A stretch of DNA of 64,000 nucleotides from VRUE01 sp963837695 (GTDB lineage Bacteria > Actinomycetota > Thermoleophilia > Solirubrobacterales > 70-9): NCBI GenBank assembly GCA_963837695.1, contig CAWINZ010000005.1, positions 992,001-1,056,000 of the forward strand. The letters run 5' to 3'. Shown one piece after another: positions 43,450-52,435 of the stretch. The notes beneath the pieces were generated by a model. The model was given only the letters and a program-made list of their open reading frames with translations, was not told the origin of the DNA and made no database searches. Position numbers and translations under genes: made by a program. Each line of letters begins with the position of its first letter. Positions within the stretch are counted from its first letter, which is position 1.

Positions 43450-44258
43450 ACCGAGGAGGGGAAGCTCGCCGCCAGCATCTCCTCGAGTCGCCATCCGCGC
43501 AGCCGGTCGAGCTCGCCGTGGTCGGTGAGGTCGAAGTGGATCGGCGTTACCGCGATCCGACCCTGTGAGACCGCCATCAGGTCGGAGCCCTCGAGCTCCT
43601 CGAAGCCGGGCTGCCAGCCGTAGATCTCGTAGCGCTTGCGGCCGTCTCCCTCCTCGGAGACCAGCTTCAACTCGTCGTTGTAGACGCGTTTGCCGAGCTT
43701 GGTCACCTCGATCCCGGTCGGCTCGCCGGCGGGGCAGTTGACGTTGATCAGGGTCTTCGGCGGCATCGGCTCATCCGCCAGCGCGGCGACGAGCTGGGCG
43801 ACGAACGGCGCCGCAACCGAGAAGTCGAAGCGGCCGCTGACGTAGCCCATCCCGCCGCCGGAGGACTGCTGGGAGATCGCCACGGCGGGGATACCGAGCA
43901 CGATCCCCTCGAAGGCCGCGGCGACGGTCCCCGAGTAGGTGATGTCGTCGCCGAGGTTGGCGCCGTGGTTGATCCCCGAGACGATCAGGTCGGGTCGGTG
44001 CCCGACAAGGCCCAGCTCGGCGAAGCGGACGCAGTCGACCGGGGTGCCGTCGGTGGCGAAGCCTCGGTCGCCGTCGCCGAACTCGACCTCCTCGACCGTC
44101 AGCGGCGAGCGGGTCGTGATGCTGCGCGCGGTGGCGCTGCGGTTTGAGTCCGGCGCGATCACGTCGACCTCGACGCCGTCGAGCGCGCGCAGGGCGCGGC
44201 GAGCCGCCTGCAGGCCGGGGGCCGAGATTCCGTCGTCGTTGGTCAGCAGAACGCGCAT
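43446..44258 (-). CDS. surE: 5'/3'-nucleotidase SurE
   Basis: 270 residues from ATG 44258. MRVLLTNDDGISAPGL carries the metal-binding Asp pair; PDSNRSATARSIT and SGINHGANLGDDITYSGTVA are the other SurE motifs. It dephosphorylates nucleoside monophosphates and is linked to stationary-phase survival. Leaderless promoter (TAGAAT, seven bases, ATG). Joined to ligA by a four-base overlap. Confidence 0.96.
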   Translation of the reverse strand: MRVLLTNDDGISAPGLQAARRALRALDGVEVDVIAPDSNRSATARSITTRSPLTVEEVEFGDGDRGFATDGTPVDCVRFAELGLVGHRPDLIVSGINHGANLGDDITYSGTVAAAFEGIVLGIPAVAISQQSSGGGMGYVSGRFDFSVAAPFVAQLVAALADEPMPPKTLINVNCPAGEPTGIEVTKLGKRVYNDELKLVSEEGDGRKRYEIYGWQPGFEELEGSDLMAVSQGRIAVTPIHFDLTDHGELDRLRGWRLEEMLAASFPSSV

Positions 44259-44265
44259 GTGGGCG

Positions 44266-44271
44266 ATTCTA
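44266..44271 (-). promoter_or_regulatory. -10 box of a leaderless promoter (surE-ligA)
   Basis: TAGAAT on the minus strand, seven bases before ATG 44258. Confidence 0.55.
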
Positions 44272-44381
44272 GGTGTCGAGTCCGGTGGCAGCGCCCGCTG
44301 CGCGTAAGTCAACCCGAAGGATTTGCGCTATCGGCACATTCTGCGCGCCATACGCGCGTGGTGGCTTGGCAGGGTCGCAGC

Positions 44382-44606
44382 ATGCCACTTGCTCAGATCG
44401 GTCCGCTTACGACTCTCTTCGAGGGAGTGGCCACTGCCGTGGGCGCCGGGATCATCCTTGAGGGGTTCACGCTCGGCCTCTACCGATTTTGGATAAGTCG
44501 ATCTCGGCTGGAGCTGGAGAACAACGTCCTCCTGGACGGCTATCTCGGTGGGATCGCCGGCGTGAGCATGGTTCTCCTGGCTCTGTTCATGCGCTATGCT
44601 GCTTGA
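44382..44606 (+). CDS. Small membrane protein
   Basis: 74 residues from ATG 44382 with AGGG seven bases upstream. Two hydrophobic helices (LFEGVATAVGAGIILEGFTL and GYLGGIAGVSMVLLALFM) separated by a charged loop. No family recognised. Fourteen bases before the next small membrane protein, so probably one operon. Confidence 0.5.
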   Translation: MPLAQIGPLTTLFEGVATAVGAGIILEGFTLGLYRFWISRSRLELENNVLLDGYLGGIAGVSMVLLALFMRYAA

Positions 44607-44620
44607 AAGGAATTGTCTGC

Positions 44621-44830
44621 ATGAAATTGAAGATCGACAGGGACGGAATGCGCCGCGCGCACATCGGCGCCGGAGTTGGCTTTCTGGTCATGCTGGTCGG
44701 AGTGGTCCTCTTCCAGGATGCTGGCGAAGGAGCCATCCAGGCGGTTGGTCTGGTGGGCCTCGTCGTTACGTTCGGTGTCTATCTCTTTCTCGACGAACGA
44801 GCGAGGCGGCGCCGGGAACGGGGTCAGTAG
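44621..44830 (+). CDS. Small membrane protein
   Basis: 69 residues from ATG 44621 with GAAAGGA nine bases upstream. A basic N-terminus is followed by two hydrophobic helices (AGVGFLVMLVGVVLF and AVGLVGLVVTFGVYLFL) and an RRRRERGQ tail. Function unknown. Its end overlaps dacB tail to tail by seven bases. Confidence 0.5.
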   Translation: MKLKIDRDGMRRAHIGAGVGFLVMLVGVVLFQDAGEGAIQAVGLVGLVVTFGVYLFLDERARRRRERGQ

Positions 44831-46062
44831 GAGGCGACGAGTCCAGCGATCTTGTCCTGCTCGTAGTGGGCCAGCGAGAGGTCGCGGACGCTGTTCATCA
44901 GGATCGAGAAGGCCATGATCCGGCCGTCGCGGTTGAAGCAGTAGCCCGAGAGGGCGCTTACCGCGGTCAGGGTGCCGGTCTTGGTGCGGCAGCGACCGTA
45001 GGCGGCGGTTCCGTGCATGCGGTCGGCAACGGTTCCCTCGTGACCCGCTAGCGCCAGGTCCTGGATGAATTCGTCGCCGACCGGCGTCCCGCGCATCGCC
45101 TCCAGAAGGCCCACGACCTGGGCAGGGGAGGCGCGGTTTCCGCGGGTCAGGCCCGAACCGTCGACGGCCTGAATCCCCGAGCCTTGGCTGCGCGCGAAGC
45201 GCTCGACCACGTTCGTTCCGCGCCGGGTGGTTCCGGCGCCGCCGAAGTGGGCGCCGAGCAGCTTCGTCAGCATCTCGGCGAAGAAGTTGTTCGAGTAGAC
45301 GTCGGTCGCCTCGACGAGCTGCGACATCGTCGGCGAGCGCACGCTCGCGAGCGCCGCGGCCCCAGGTGGCGTGACGGCGCGGGCGACCCGGGTACGGATC
45401 CTGATTCCCCCGGAGCGCAGTGCCACATTCAGCTTTGCCGCGGCAAGGGTCGCGGGATCCGAAGCGAAGCCCTGGGAGATCGAGCCGCGGTAGCCGGAGT
45501 CGAACGAGAGCCCCGAGAGCGGCCCGATGTAGGGGCTGGTCGCGTAGCCCGAGTCGGCGACGCCGCGCAGCCGGTCGAAGACGCTGTCGTCGGCGTAGAG
45601 CCGCCCGGTCACGGCGTGCACCCCTGCGGCACGGAGCTGTGAACCGAGCGCAAACAGATTGGTGCCGACCCCACCGCCGTAGCGGTCGTAGAACGAGGGC
45701 ACGCCAAGTGCAGGATCGCCGCCTCCCTGCAGGTAGAGGCTGCCGTGAAGGACCCCGCCGGCGTCGATCTTTCCGTCGCTGAGCAGCTTGGTGACGATGC
45801 GGTATCCGGCCCCGAAGCGGGAGAGGGCGGTCGAGGTCGTGAACAGCTTCGTATTCGAGGCCAGGATCCGCGGCGTCTTGGCGGCCCGCGCGCAGACAGG
45901 CTTGCCACTCTCCGCATCGATCACAAACAACCCACTGGCCGATCCACCGCCATAAACCAGCCGTTCCCGCATCTGCCGACAGGCATTGCCAGCACCGCTC
46001 GCCCCCGACGGAAGCAGAAGCAAGACAGCTAGCAAGCCGAAGAGGATCGACACCCGTCTCAT
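44824..46062 (-). CDS. dacB: D-alanyl-D-alanine carboxypeptidase, PBP4/S13 family
   Basis: 412 residues from ATG 46062 (GTG 46077 is possible). Signal peptide (VSILFGLLAVLLLLPSGASG). Active-site motifs SNTK (nucleophile Ser, Lys), YSNN (SxN) and KTGTL (KTG). The long insert between SxxK and SxN is typical of class C low-mass PBPs. It trims or hydrolyses peptidoglycan peptides outside the membrane. Confidence 0.93.
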   Translation of the reverse strand: MRRVSILFGLLAVLLLLPSGASGAGNACRQMRERLVYGGGSASGLFVIDAESGKPVCARAAKTPRILASNTKLFTTSTALSRFGAGYRIVTKLLSDGKIDAGGVLHGSLYLQGGGDPALGVPSFYDRYGGGVGTNLFALGSQLRAAGVHAVTGRLYADDSVFDRLRGVADSGYATSPYIGPLSGLSFDSGYRGSISQGFASDPATLAAAKLNVALRSGGIRIRTRVARAVTPPGAAALASVRSPTMSQLVEATDVYSNNFFAEMLTKLLGAHFGGAGTTRRGTNVVERFARSQGSGIQAVDGSGLTRGNRASPAQVVGLLEAMRGTPVGDEFIQDLALAGHEGTVADRMHGTAAYGRCRTKTGTLTAVSALSGYCFNRDGRIMAFSILMNSVRDLSLAHYEQDKIAGLVASY

Positions 46063-46102
46063 CCCAAGTAGCAACACAAGAACCAGGCAAGGTAGCGGCG
46101 AT

Positions 46103-46222
46103 GGGATGGGCAGGGGGTGTCAGGGCGGCAGCGGCGTCCTCTTTTCGCCCCACAAACTCAGCGAGAGATCAACGCGCTTGTGGCGAAAACCCAGCAACGC
46201 CCTGACACCCCCTGCCCGTCCC
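46103..46222 (-). repeat. Palindromic element A4
   Basis: Arms 46103-46127 and 46198-46222 are 25 bases each, complementary except for one G-T pair (GGGCAGGGGGTGTCAGGGCG is the inner part of the left arm). Core of A type on the minus strand: GTTGCTGGGTTTTCGCC, TCTCGCTGAGT, GGCGAAAAGAGGACGCCGCT. It lies between the divergent genes dacB and the patatin-like gene, so it is not simply a terminator. Confidence 0.9.
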
Positions 46223-46248
46223 CAAACCAACCCGCCCGCCCCGTCTGG

Positions 46249-46254
46249 GATAAT
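46249..46254 (+). promoter_or_regulatory. -10 box of a leaderless promoter (patatin-like gene)
   Basis: TGG-GATAAT (extended -10), eight bases, ATG 46263. Confidence 0.55.
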
Positions 46255-46262
46255 CCGTGTTT

Positions 46263-47510
46263 ATGGGCAAGGTCGTCGATATCGAGACTCCCACCCGGCG
46301 CAAACGGGTCAAAGGTCGAAAGCGGCCTTCGAAGACCGCCCTGGTCCTCGGCGGCGGCGGCTTCACCGGCGGCGTCTACGAGATCGGCGCCCTGCGCGCG
46401 CTCGACCTGCTCGCGGTGAACAGCACCGTCAACAGCTTCGACGTCTACGTCGGCACCAGCGCCGGTTCCTTCGTCGCATCGATGCTCGCCAACGGTGTAA
46501 CCCCCGACGAAATGATGCAGGTGATCAACAAGCGGGTGGCATCCGAGCTCGACGATCTCGACCTCGACAAGGTGCTGAAGTTCAACTACTTCGGCTTCCT
46601 GCAAAAGGCCGCGATGCTGCCGCTGCGCTCGCTGGAGCTGATGCGCAGGCTGGTCCAGATGGGTGACTTCTCGGCGATCGACATCGGCGTCGGCCTCGCC
46701 GAGGCCCTGCCGACCGGCCTCTACTCGGGGGGAGGGATCGCCGACTACGTCGAGCAGGCACTCGCCGACTCCGGCGGCATCAACGACTTCCGCCAGCTCG
46801 ACAAAGAGCTCTACCTGACCGCGACCGACCTCGATACCTGCGAGCGCCTCGTCTTCGGCGAGGAGGGCTGGGACGACGTGCCGATATCGAAGGCGATCGA
46901 GTGCTCGACCGCGCTGCCGATCGTCTACAAGCCAGTCGACCTGAAAGGCCGGCAGCTGGTCGACGGCGGCATCCGTTCGACCACCAACGTCGACATCGCG
47001 GTCGAGAAGGGCGCCAAGTTCATCATCGTGGTGAACCCGCTCGTGCCCTACGTCAACGACTTCGAGCAGACGATCCCCACGGTGTTCGGGACGCGCGTGC
47101 GCCGGGTCTCCGACATGGGCTTGCCGGCGATCGCCAACCAGACCTTCCGTTTGATCGCCCACGCCCGCCTGCACGAGGCCGTCGCCCGCTGGCAGGAGAA
47201 ATATCCGGGCGTCGACATCATCCTGGTCGAGCCCGAGCCCAACGACGAGTTGATGTTCGGCACGCCGATCATGGACTACTCGCGGCGGCTGAAGATCGCC
47301 CGTCACGGCTTCGAGTCGGTTACCGCCACCCTCGCTCAGGACTACGATCGCTACAAGGAGATCGCCGAGCGCCATGGGCTCGAGATCTCCGAGCGACGGC
47401 TGCGCCGGGCGGTCGAGCGCGCCTCCGAGGAGGAGCCGGAGCAGGCCTCGGCCTGGCGCCGGGTGCTCGAGCAGACGACCTCGGCGCTGCTTCGCGGCGA
47501 GGCCTCCTGA
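46263..47510 (+). CDS. Patatin-like phospholipase
   Basis: 415 residues from ATG 46263; GTG 46257 is in frame. The catalytic dyad is complete: oxyanion loop GGGGFTGGVYEIGALRAL, nucleophile Ser in GTSAG, and Asp in the DGG of VDGGIRSTTNVD. Bacterial members hydrolyse acyl chains from phospholipids or related esters. No signal peptide, so probably cytoplasmic or membrane-associated. The C-terminal ~100 residues are charged and helical. The convergent neighbour is an acyl-CoA ligase, which would fit recycling of released fatty acids (inference). Confidence 0.9.
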   Translation: MGKVVDIETPTRRKRVKGRKRPSKTALVLGGGGFTGGVYEIGALRALDLLAVNSTVNSFDVYVGTSAGSFVASMLANGVTPDEMMQVINKRVASELDDLDLDKVLKFNYFGFLQKAAMLPLRSLELMRRLVQMGDFSAIDIGVGLAEALPTGLYSGGGIADYVEQALADSGGINDFRQLDKELYLTATDLDTCERLVFGEEGWDDVPISKAIECSTALPIVYKPVDLKGRQLVDGGIRSTTNVDIAVEKGAKFIIVVNPLVPYVNDFEQTIPTVFGTRVRRVSDMGLPAIANQTFRLIAHARLHEAVARWQEKYPGVDIILVEPEPNDELMFGTPIMDYSRRLKIARHGFESVTATLAQDYDRYKEIAERHGLEISERRLRRAVERASEEEPEQASAWRRVLEQTTSALLRGEAS

Positions 47511-47521
47511 GCCCCTGAGCC

Positions 47522-49306
47522 TCAGCCCGCGTAGAGCTGCTCGATCTCGTGCTGGTGCTTGTCGGCGACGACGGCGCGCTTGACCTTCAGCGTCGGGGTC
47601 AGCTCGCCGCTTTCCTGTGAGAGATCCTCCGGGAGGATCGCGATCTTCTTGACCTGCTCGACCCTGGCGAATTTCTCGTTGACCCTGGCGAGGTGGGCCT
47701 CGATCGCCTCGCGCACGTTTCCGTTGTCGGCAAGCTGCGCGGGATCCTCCGGCAGAGCGTGCTCTTTGGCGAAGGCGGTCGCTTCTTCGGGATCGAGCGT
47801 GACCAAAGCCACCAGGTAGGGTCGCCGGTCGCCGACGACGACGCACTGGGAGACCAGCGGGTGCTGCTTGATCTCACCCTCGAGGTTGGCCGGCGTGATG
47901 TTCTTGCCACCGGCGGTGATGATGATGTCCTTTTTACGCCCGGTGATCGTGATGAAGCCATCGGCGTCGATCGTGCCGAGGTCGCCGGTGTGAAGCCAGT
48001 CGTCGACGATCGTCTCCCGGGTCGCCTCCTCGTTCTTGTAATAGCCCTGGAAGACGTTGGGGCCCTTGACCAGGATCTCGCCGTCCTCGGCGATCTTGAT
48101 CTCGCAACCCGGGAAGGGTTTGCCGATCGTGCCGACCTTGAAGTCCTCCGGCGAGGAGATCGTCGCCGCGGTCGACGTCTCGGTCATTCCCCAGCCCTCC
48201 AACACGAGTACCCCGGCGGCATCGAAGAAGCGCAGGATTTCCGGGCTGATCGGGGCGGCGCCGGAGACCGCAAGGCGCAGCTCACCACCGAAGAGGCCAC
48301 GGATTTTCGAGAGGACTTTGTCGTCGGCGAATTCGTACTGCTTACGCAGCAGGAAGCCCGGCTTGCGCCCGGCCCGCTCGGCGTCACGCATCTTGCCGCC
48401 GACCCGGATCGACCAGTCGAAGACGGCCTTTTTGAGCCCCCCCTCCTTTTCCATGCTGCTCGTCGCGAGGGTGTAGATCTTCTCGAAGATCCGCGGCACC
48501 GAGGGGAAGTAGGTCGGTTTCAGTTCGGCCAGGTTGGCCATGATCTTCAGCGGGTCGCGCTCCCAGTAGGCGATCGTCGCGCCGAGGTCGAAGCTGCCCA
48601 GCTGGATCAGCAGGGCGAAGGAGTGGGCGAGGGGGAGGTAGAGATAGGTGACGTCTTCGCCCTCGATCACGCTGGTGTCGTTGACCATGTCGAGCATCGC
48701 CCGGTAGTTGCCGTGGCTGATCACGCAGCCCTTGGGTGGCCCGGTCGTTCCCGACGTGTAGATGAAGGTGCAGATGTCGTCGGGGGTGACGGCGCTCCAG
48801 CGCTGCTCCCACTCGGCCACATCGCGGCCGGCTCCGCGGACCGCCAGCTCCTCGCGTGAGATCGCGTCTGCGCTGGCGCCGGTCATCCGCACGACGTGCT
48901 CCAGCAGCGGCAGCTTGTCGCGCACGGCGCGGATCTTCTCCAACTGCTCGTCGTCCTCGACCACGACCACCTTCGCGTCGGAGTTCTCCAGAACGTACTG
49001 GCACTCCTCGGCCGAGTTGGTCTGGTAGATCGGCACGACGGTGGCGCCGATCGAGAGCGCGGCGAAGTCGAAGTAGGTCCACTCGGGGCGGGTGTTGGCG
49101 AGGATCGAGACCTTGTCACCCCTCTCGACACCGAGGTCGACCAAGCCCAGGGCAAGCCGGCAGACGATCGACCTGACGCGGTTGAAGCTCTGCGTCTCCC
49201 ATGCGTCGCCGTCTTTGAATTTGATCGCGGGGGCGTCGCCGTAAAGCTGTGCGGCTCGCGGAAGCAGGTCCGCGAGCGTCGCCGATTTGGTTCCGCGCTC
49301 CTCCAC
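47522..49306 (-). CDS. Long-chain fatty acid-CoA ligase
   Basis: 594 residues from GTG 49306. The AMP-binding P-loop FIYTSGTTGPPKGCVISHGN, WGMTETSTA and the hinge DLGTIDADGFITITGRKKDI identify the ANL superfamily; the long central insert and the EQVKKIAILPEDLSQESGEL end are typical of FadD15-type long-chain ligases. It activates fatty acids to acyl-CoA via acyl-AMP. A leaderless-type promoter (TAGACT, seven bases, GTG) precedes it. Confidence 0.94.
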   Translation of the reverse strand: MEERGTKSATLADLLPRAAQLYGDAPAIKFKDGDAWETQSFNRVRSIVCRLALGLVDLGVERGDKVSILANTRPEWTYFDFAALSIGATVVPIYQTNSAEECQYVLENSDAKVVVVEDDEQLEKIRAVRDKLPLLEHVVRMTGASADAISREELAVRGAGRDVAEWEQRWSAVTPDDICTFIYTSGTTGPPKGCVISHGNYRAMLDMVNDTSVIEGEDVTYLYLPLAHSFALLIQLGSFDLGATIAYWERDPLKIMANLAELKPTYFPSVPRIFEKIYTLATSSMEKEGGLKKAVFDWSIRVGGKMRDAERAGRKPGFLLRKQYEFADDKVLSKIRGLFGGELRLAVSGAAPISPEILRFFDAAGVLVLEGWGMTETSTAATISSPEDFKVGTIGKPFPGCEIKIAEDGEILVKGPNVFQGYYKNEEATRETIVDDWLHTGDLGTIDADGFITITGRKKDIIITAGGKNITPANLEGEIKQHPLVSQCVVVGDRRPYLVALVTLDPEEATAFAKEHALPEDPAQLADNGNVREAIEAHLARVNEKFARVEQVKKIAILPEDLSQESGELTPTLKVKRAVVADKHQHEIEQLYAG

Positions 49307-49313
49307 GGCGGGG

Positions 49314-49319
49314 AGTCTA
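49314..49319 (-). promoter_or_regulatory. -10 box of a leaderless promoter (acyl-CoA ligase)
   Basis: TAGACT on the minus strand, seven bases before GTG 49306. Confidence 0.5.
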
Positions 49320-49351
49320 GTGGACGGTTAGCGAGGGGTTGGATGGTCGAT

Positions 49352-49537
49352 CTATGCGGTCGAAGCGTGGTGTCGCGCCTGCTGTTCGGCGGTCCGGCGG
49401 AGTGAGGTCTGGAAGAGCGACTTGTCGATCCGGCCGTGGAAGATCGGGATGTGCATCTCGACGCACTTGCCGATCACCTCCTGCCGTTTCATGCGCAGCT
49501 CGTCGGCAAGCTCGGACGGGGTGAGGTGATTGGCCAC
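49352..49537 (-). CDS. Small helix-turn-helix-like protein
   Basis: 61 residues from GTG with GGGAGG upstream on the minus strand. The sequence LTPSELADELRMKRQEVIGK looks like a small winged or helix-turn-helix unit, as in IF-2 N-terminal or MerR-like fragments, followed by a basic tail. No family can be assigned with confidence. Confidence 0.5.
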   Translation of the reverse strand: MANHLTPSELADELRMKRQEVIGKCVEMHIPIFHGRIDKSLFQTSLRRTAEQQARHHASTA

Positions 49538-49653
49538 GGCGGACCTCCCAGGTAGTTGAAATCGGGTAGTCCAGTTTTACCCCGGAGAGCGGACATGTCA
49601 AACGGATGTGGGCGCAGTTTGCGTGGATCGGCGAGCCCGTACGTCCGGCTCGC

Positions 49654-49659
49654 GATAAT
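49654..49659 (+). promoter_or_regulatory. -10 box of a leaderless promoter (DsbA-like gene)
   Basis: GATAAT, six bases, GTG 49666. This decides the start codon over the earlier in-frame codons. Confidence 0.5.
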
Positions 49660-49665
49660 GCAGGG

Positions 49666-50391
49666 GTGTCCGAAGTCGCCGCCACCCCGATGCCTCGCCG
49701 GGGCCGCCTCTGGGTGATCCTCGCGCTTGCCTTGGCGCTCGGGGCGCTCGGCTACGCGGTGGTCGGCATCTCCACCAAAAAAGCCGACACCGACGTCGTC
49801 CAGATCGAAGGTATCTCCACTGCCCAGGAGCTCTTCGGCGGGGTTCCTCAGGAAGGGGATCGGCTCGGATCCTCAGACGCGCCGGTCTCGATCCAGGTCT
49901 TCAACGACCTCCAGTGCGGCGACTGCCGCGCTGACTTCCTCGCCACGATTCCGGGCCTGGTCGAAAGGTATGCGCGGCCGGGGTCGGCGAAGCTGCTGAT
50001 GCGCCACTACTCGGTCGCCGAAAATCCGCTCGAGCTCGGCTTCTTTGGGGCCGAAGCGGCAGCACAACAAGGCTATGGCTGGCAATACACCTACCTCTTC
50101 TTCCTCAACCAGGCGGAGGCGGAACGGCTGGGGGTCGACAATGACTTCATGGCTTCGCTGGCCGGCTCGATTGGCGAACTCGACGTCCCGGAATGGCAGG
50201 AAGCACTGGATCGGGAAGGCGGTTCCGGAGGAGCGATGGCGAAGCGACTCGAAGCCGACGGAGAACTCGGCACCAAGCTCGGCATCCGCACCGGCGTGGC
50301 GATGATCCTCAGCGGACCGAACGGCACCCGCACCCTCCAGGACGGCCCCAGCCTCGCCCAGGCGGAACGGGCGATCGAAGCGGTCAGCTGA
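49666..50391 (+). CDS. Membrane-anchored DsbA-like thiol-disulfide protein
   Basis: 241 residues from GTG 49666. One N-terminal membrane anchor (LWVILALALALGALGYAVVG). The thioredoxin-fold region has APVSIQVFNDLQCGDCRADF with a CGDC active site, then a helical insert and a C-terminal GIRTGVAMILSGPNGTRTL strand with the cis-Pro replaced (TGVAM), which is unusual for DsbA. It probably forms or exchanges disulfides in exported proteins. Confidence 0.8.
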   Translation: MSEVAATPMPRRGRLWVILALALALGALGYAVVGISTKKADTDVVQIEGISTAQELFGGVPQEGDRLGSSDAPVSIQVFNDLQCGDCRADFLATIPGLVERYARPGSAKLLMRHYSVAENPLELGFFGAEAAAQQGYGWQYTYLFFLNQAEAERLGVDNDFMASLAGSIGELDVPEWQEALDREGGSGGAMAKRLEADGELGTKLGIRTGVAMILSGPNGTRTLQDGPSLAQAERAIEAVS

Positions 50392-50496
50392 GGGCGTTGC
50401 CTAGGCCACGCGTCGCAGTTGCGGTCGCGCGTGGAGTCGGCGTGGATGGCCTCTGAAGCAGCCTTGAGGAGGAGAACCTCTGCCGTCCCGTCACTC

Positions 50497-50502
50497 TAGG
50501 AT
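50497..50502 (+). promoter_or_regulatory. -10 box of a leaderless promoter (carbonic anhydrase)
   Basis: TAGGAT, eight bases, ATG 50511. Confidence 0.5.
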
Positions 50503-50510
50503 GTCGCGGC

Positions 50511-50927
50511 ATGAGGCCCGAGCACCCGCGCACCGCGATCGTCGCCTGCATGGACGCCCGGCTCGATGCCGCCCGGTTCCTCGACTGCTGGCCCGAGCCG
50601 GTGCACGTCGTCCGCAATGCGGGCGGACGGGTGACCGCCGACGCCCTGCGCTCGCTGGCGGTGTCCTGCACGATGGGCGCCGAGCGTATCGCCGTCGTCC
50701 ACCACACCGACTGCGCGATGGCCAAACACACCGACGAGGAGATCCGCGCCCTCCTGCCCGCAGGTGCCGGCGCGGAGGTCGACTTCCTCACGATCGCCGA
50801 CCCCCGCGAGGCGCTGCGCGAGGACGTCGAAGCAGTTCGCGCCTCGCCGCTCCTCCCCGCCACGATCCAGTCGAGCGGCTTCATCTACGACCTCGACTCG
50901 CGGGAAGCTCGCGAGATCCAGGCCTAA
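50511..50927 (+). CDS. Beta-carbonic anhydrase (short type)
   Basis: 138 residues. The zinc and catalytic residues are present: Cys, Asp and Arg in ACMDARLD, and the His-x2-Cys motif in VVHHTDCAM. VRNAGG is also conserved. The length fits the short actinobacterial beta enzymes. It interconverts CO2 and bicarbonate in the cytoplasm. Confidence 0.88.
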   Translation: MRPEHPRTAIVACMDARLDAARFLDCWPEPVHVVRNAGGRVTADALRSLAVSCTMGAERIAVVHHTDCAMAKHTDEEIRALLPAGAGAEVDFLTIADPREALREDVEAVRASPLLPATIQSSGFIYDLDSREAREIQA

Positions 50928-50979
50928 CACGTCCGCTAGAATTTCGAGTTCGGAAGCGGTCGCGAAGCGAGGGGGCTAA

Positions 50980-52029
50980 ATGCGGTCAGGGCGGTTGCGG
51001 GGAATGTGCGTCTCGGTCGTGGTGTCGGCGGCGGCCTTGGCGCTGGCAGTCGCGCCCGTTTGCGCTAGCGGGGCCTCGCCGGTACTTGAATTCGTCGCGC
51101 CGGGAACGGCTTTCCCGATCGGCTTTACGGCCAACGGTGGAGCGGTGACCGCGGAACTGGCCGGCTTCGACTCGGTTGTGCACTGTTCCGATTCGGTAGG
51201 CGACGGTGTGCTCACTGGACCGCGCTCGGCCATCTCGAACTACTTCTTCACGGGCTGCGTGGCGCAGGGCGGCGCCCACAGCGACCAGGAATGCGTGTCC
51301 GCAGGCGCCGACCCAGAAGAAATCACGGCCGAAGCGATCGCAGCCGACCTCGTTTACATCGATCAGGCAAAACACGAAGTCGGCATGCTTCTCAACCCGG
51401 ACGAAGGCGTCTACATGACCTTCGAATGCGGGGGAGAAGAAGTCGAAGCAAGCGGCCCCTTCCTGTCGCCGGTCGGTCCGATCAATGTAGAAGCCACGTC
51501 CTTCACGGCGACGCTCAGCAGGTCGGGTGCCGCGCAGACCCCCAACGAATACGAAAACGCGCTCGGCGAAAAGCGCCCGGCGATCCCGATGGGCAAAAGG
51601 GAGTCAGACCCGACGCCGCACACGACCGGAGTGGAATTGAGCTACACGATCCATACGGAGGCGCCGCTCCAGATCAAGGCCGTCACCGGTGCGGAAATCG
51701 AAGCCCGGCAGCGTGAGGACGAAGCCGCCGCAGCGGCGGCGGCAAAGAAGCGTCAAGAGGAAGAAGCCGCGACGAAGAAGCGCCAGGAAGACGAAGCCGC
51801 GGCGCTCGCCGCGAAGAAGCGCCAGGAAGACGAAGCCGCGGCGCTCGCCGCGAAGAAGCATCGGCAAAAAGCGAAAGCCAGAGCAAGAAAGCGGCACCTG
51901 GCCAAGGCGATAAGACACTGCAAGAAGGTCAAGCCAGGAAAAAAGCGCGTGCGGTGCGTAAAGCGGGCCCACGGGAGGTATCGCGCCCACAAGGGGTCTG
52001 GAAATGCGGCCCGAACCTCCTCCACGTAG
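50980..52029 (+). CDS. Secreted protein with Lys/Glu/Ala repeat region
   Basis: 349 residues from ATG 50980 with GAGGGGG upstream and a TAGAAT box ~38 bases before the start. Signal peptide (VSVVVSAAALALAVAPVCASG). Residues ~30-230 form a beta-rich domain with four Cys. Residues ~245-300 are a coiled-coil-like repeat KKRQE(D/E)EAA, in which a 39-base unit (51775-51813) is duplicated exactly (51814-51852). The C-terminus HCKKVKPGKKRVRCVKRAHG is a basic Cys-pair tail. Function unknown; the repeat recalls TolA-like spacers. Confidence 0.7.
   Translation: MRSGRLRGMCVSVVVSAAALALAVAPVCASGASPVLEFVAPGTAFPIGFTANGGAVTAELAGFDSVVHCSDSVGDGVLTGPRSAISNYFFTGCVAQGGAHSDQECVSAGADPEEITAEAIAADLVYIDQAKHEVGMLLNPDEGVYMTFECGGEEVEASGPFLSPVGPINVEATSFTATLSRSGAAQTPNEYENALGEKRPAIPMGKRESDPTPHTTGVELSYTIHTEAPLQIKAVTGAEIEARQREDEAAAAAAAKKRQEEEAATKKRQEDEAAALAAKKRQEDEAAALAAKKHRQKAKARARKRHLAKAIRHCKKVKPGKKRVRCVKRAHGRYRAHKGSGNAARTSST
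51775..51852 (+). repeat. Exact 39-bp tandem duplication in a coding region
   Basis: Two identical 39-base units (51775-51813, 51814-51852) encode KKRQEDEAAALAA twice. The identity at DNA level points to a recent slippage or duplication event. Confidence 0.9.
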
Positions 52030-52435
52030 CGCTTGAAATCATCGTCTGGCGTCAACAGAGACTGGTCGATGCTCAGAGGCTGATGACCAGGGCAAGGGCA
52101 TCGTCCGTCTGAATGCCGGTGAGCTCCGAGCGGTGGGACGCGCGTCTCGGCCCCGTCAGGAAAGGGCTGCTCGACGCGATGTCGCCGAAGGGCGCCGGCT
52201 GTGGTTTGCGATGGGGGCGTGGCCTTGGCGGGCAATCGCCCAGGCGACCGGAAACCGTCATCTGGTGGGCGGTCTGCCACCGGAATGGTGGCTACTGGAC
52301 GAGGCCAGCGAGTCCCTGCGACATTACGCACAGACTCCTGGCTAATCGCCTTAACCGGACGGTATTTGAACCACGAGATCGCGGCGCGAATCCGGGCGCT
52401 GGGTGAGGAGACACCGGACGCAGTGCGACATAGCC
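52030..52435. other. Non-coding or degenerate stretch at the left of the accessory island
   Basis: 406 bases without a secure gene. A 70-codon open frame at 52133-52345 (plus) encodes a Trp-containing peptide (GAWPWRAIAQATG) that may be a gene remnant. It ends on the first copy of a 29-base direct repeat. Confidence 0.5.
52345..52373. repeat. 29-bp direct repeat, copy 1
   Basis: ATCGCCTTAACCGGACGGTA plus TTTGAACCA; identical to 53600-53628, and the next bases (N-GAGA) also match. The pair brackets ~1.25 kb holding a RelE-type toxin-antitoxin pair and a non-coding tail, in the way attachment or target-site repeats bracket an inserted segment. Confidence 0.75.

Noticed and set aside
52345..52373. 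Idea that the 29-bp direct repeat is a tRNA 3' end (attB).
   Set aside because: GGTTCAAATACC in the complement resembles a T arm, but the closing pairs fail and no tRNA body is adjacent.
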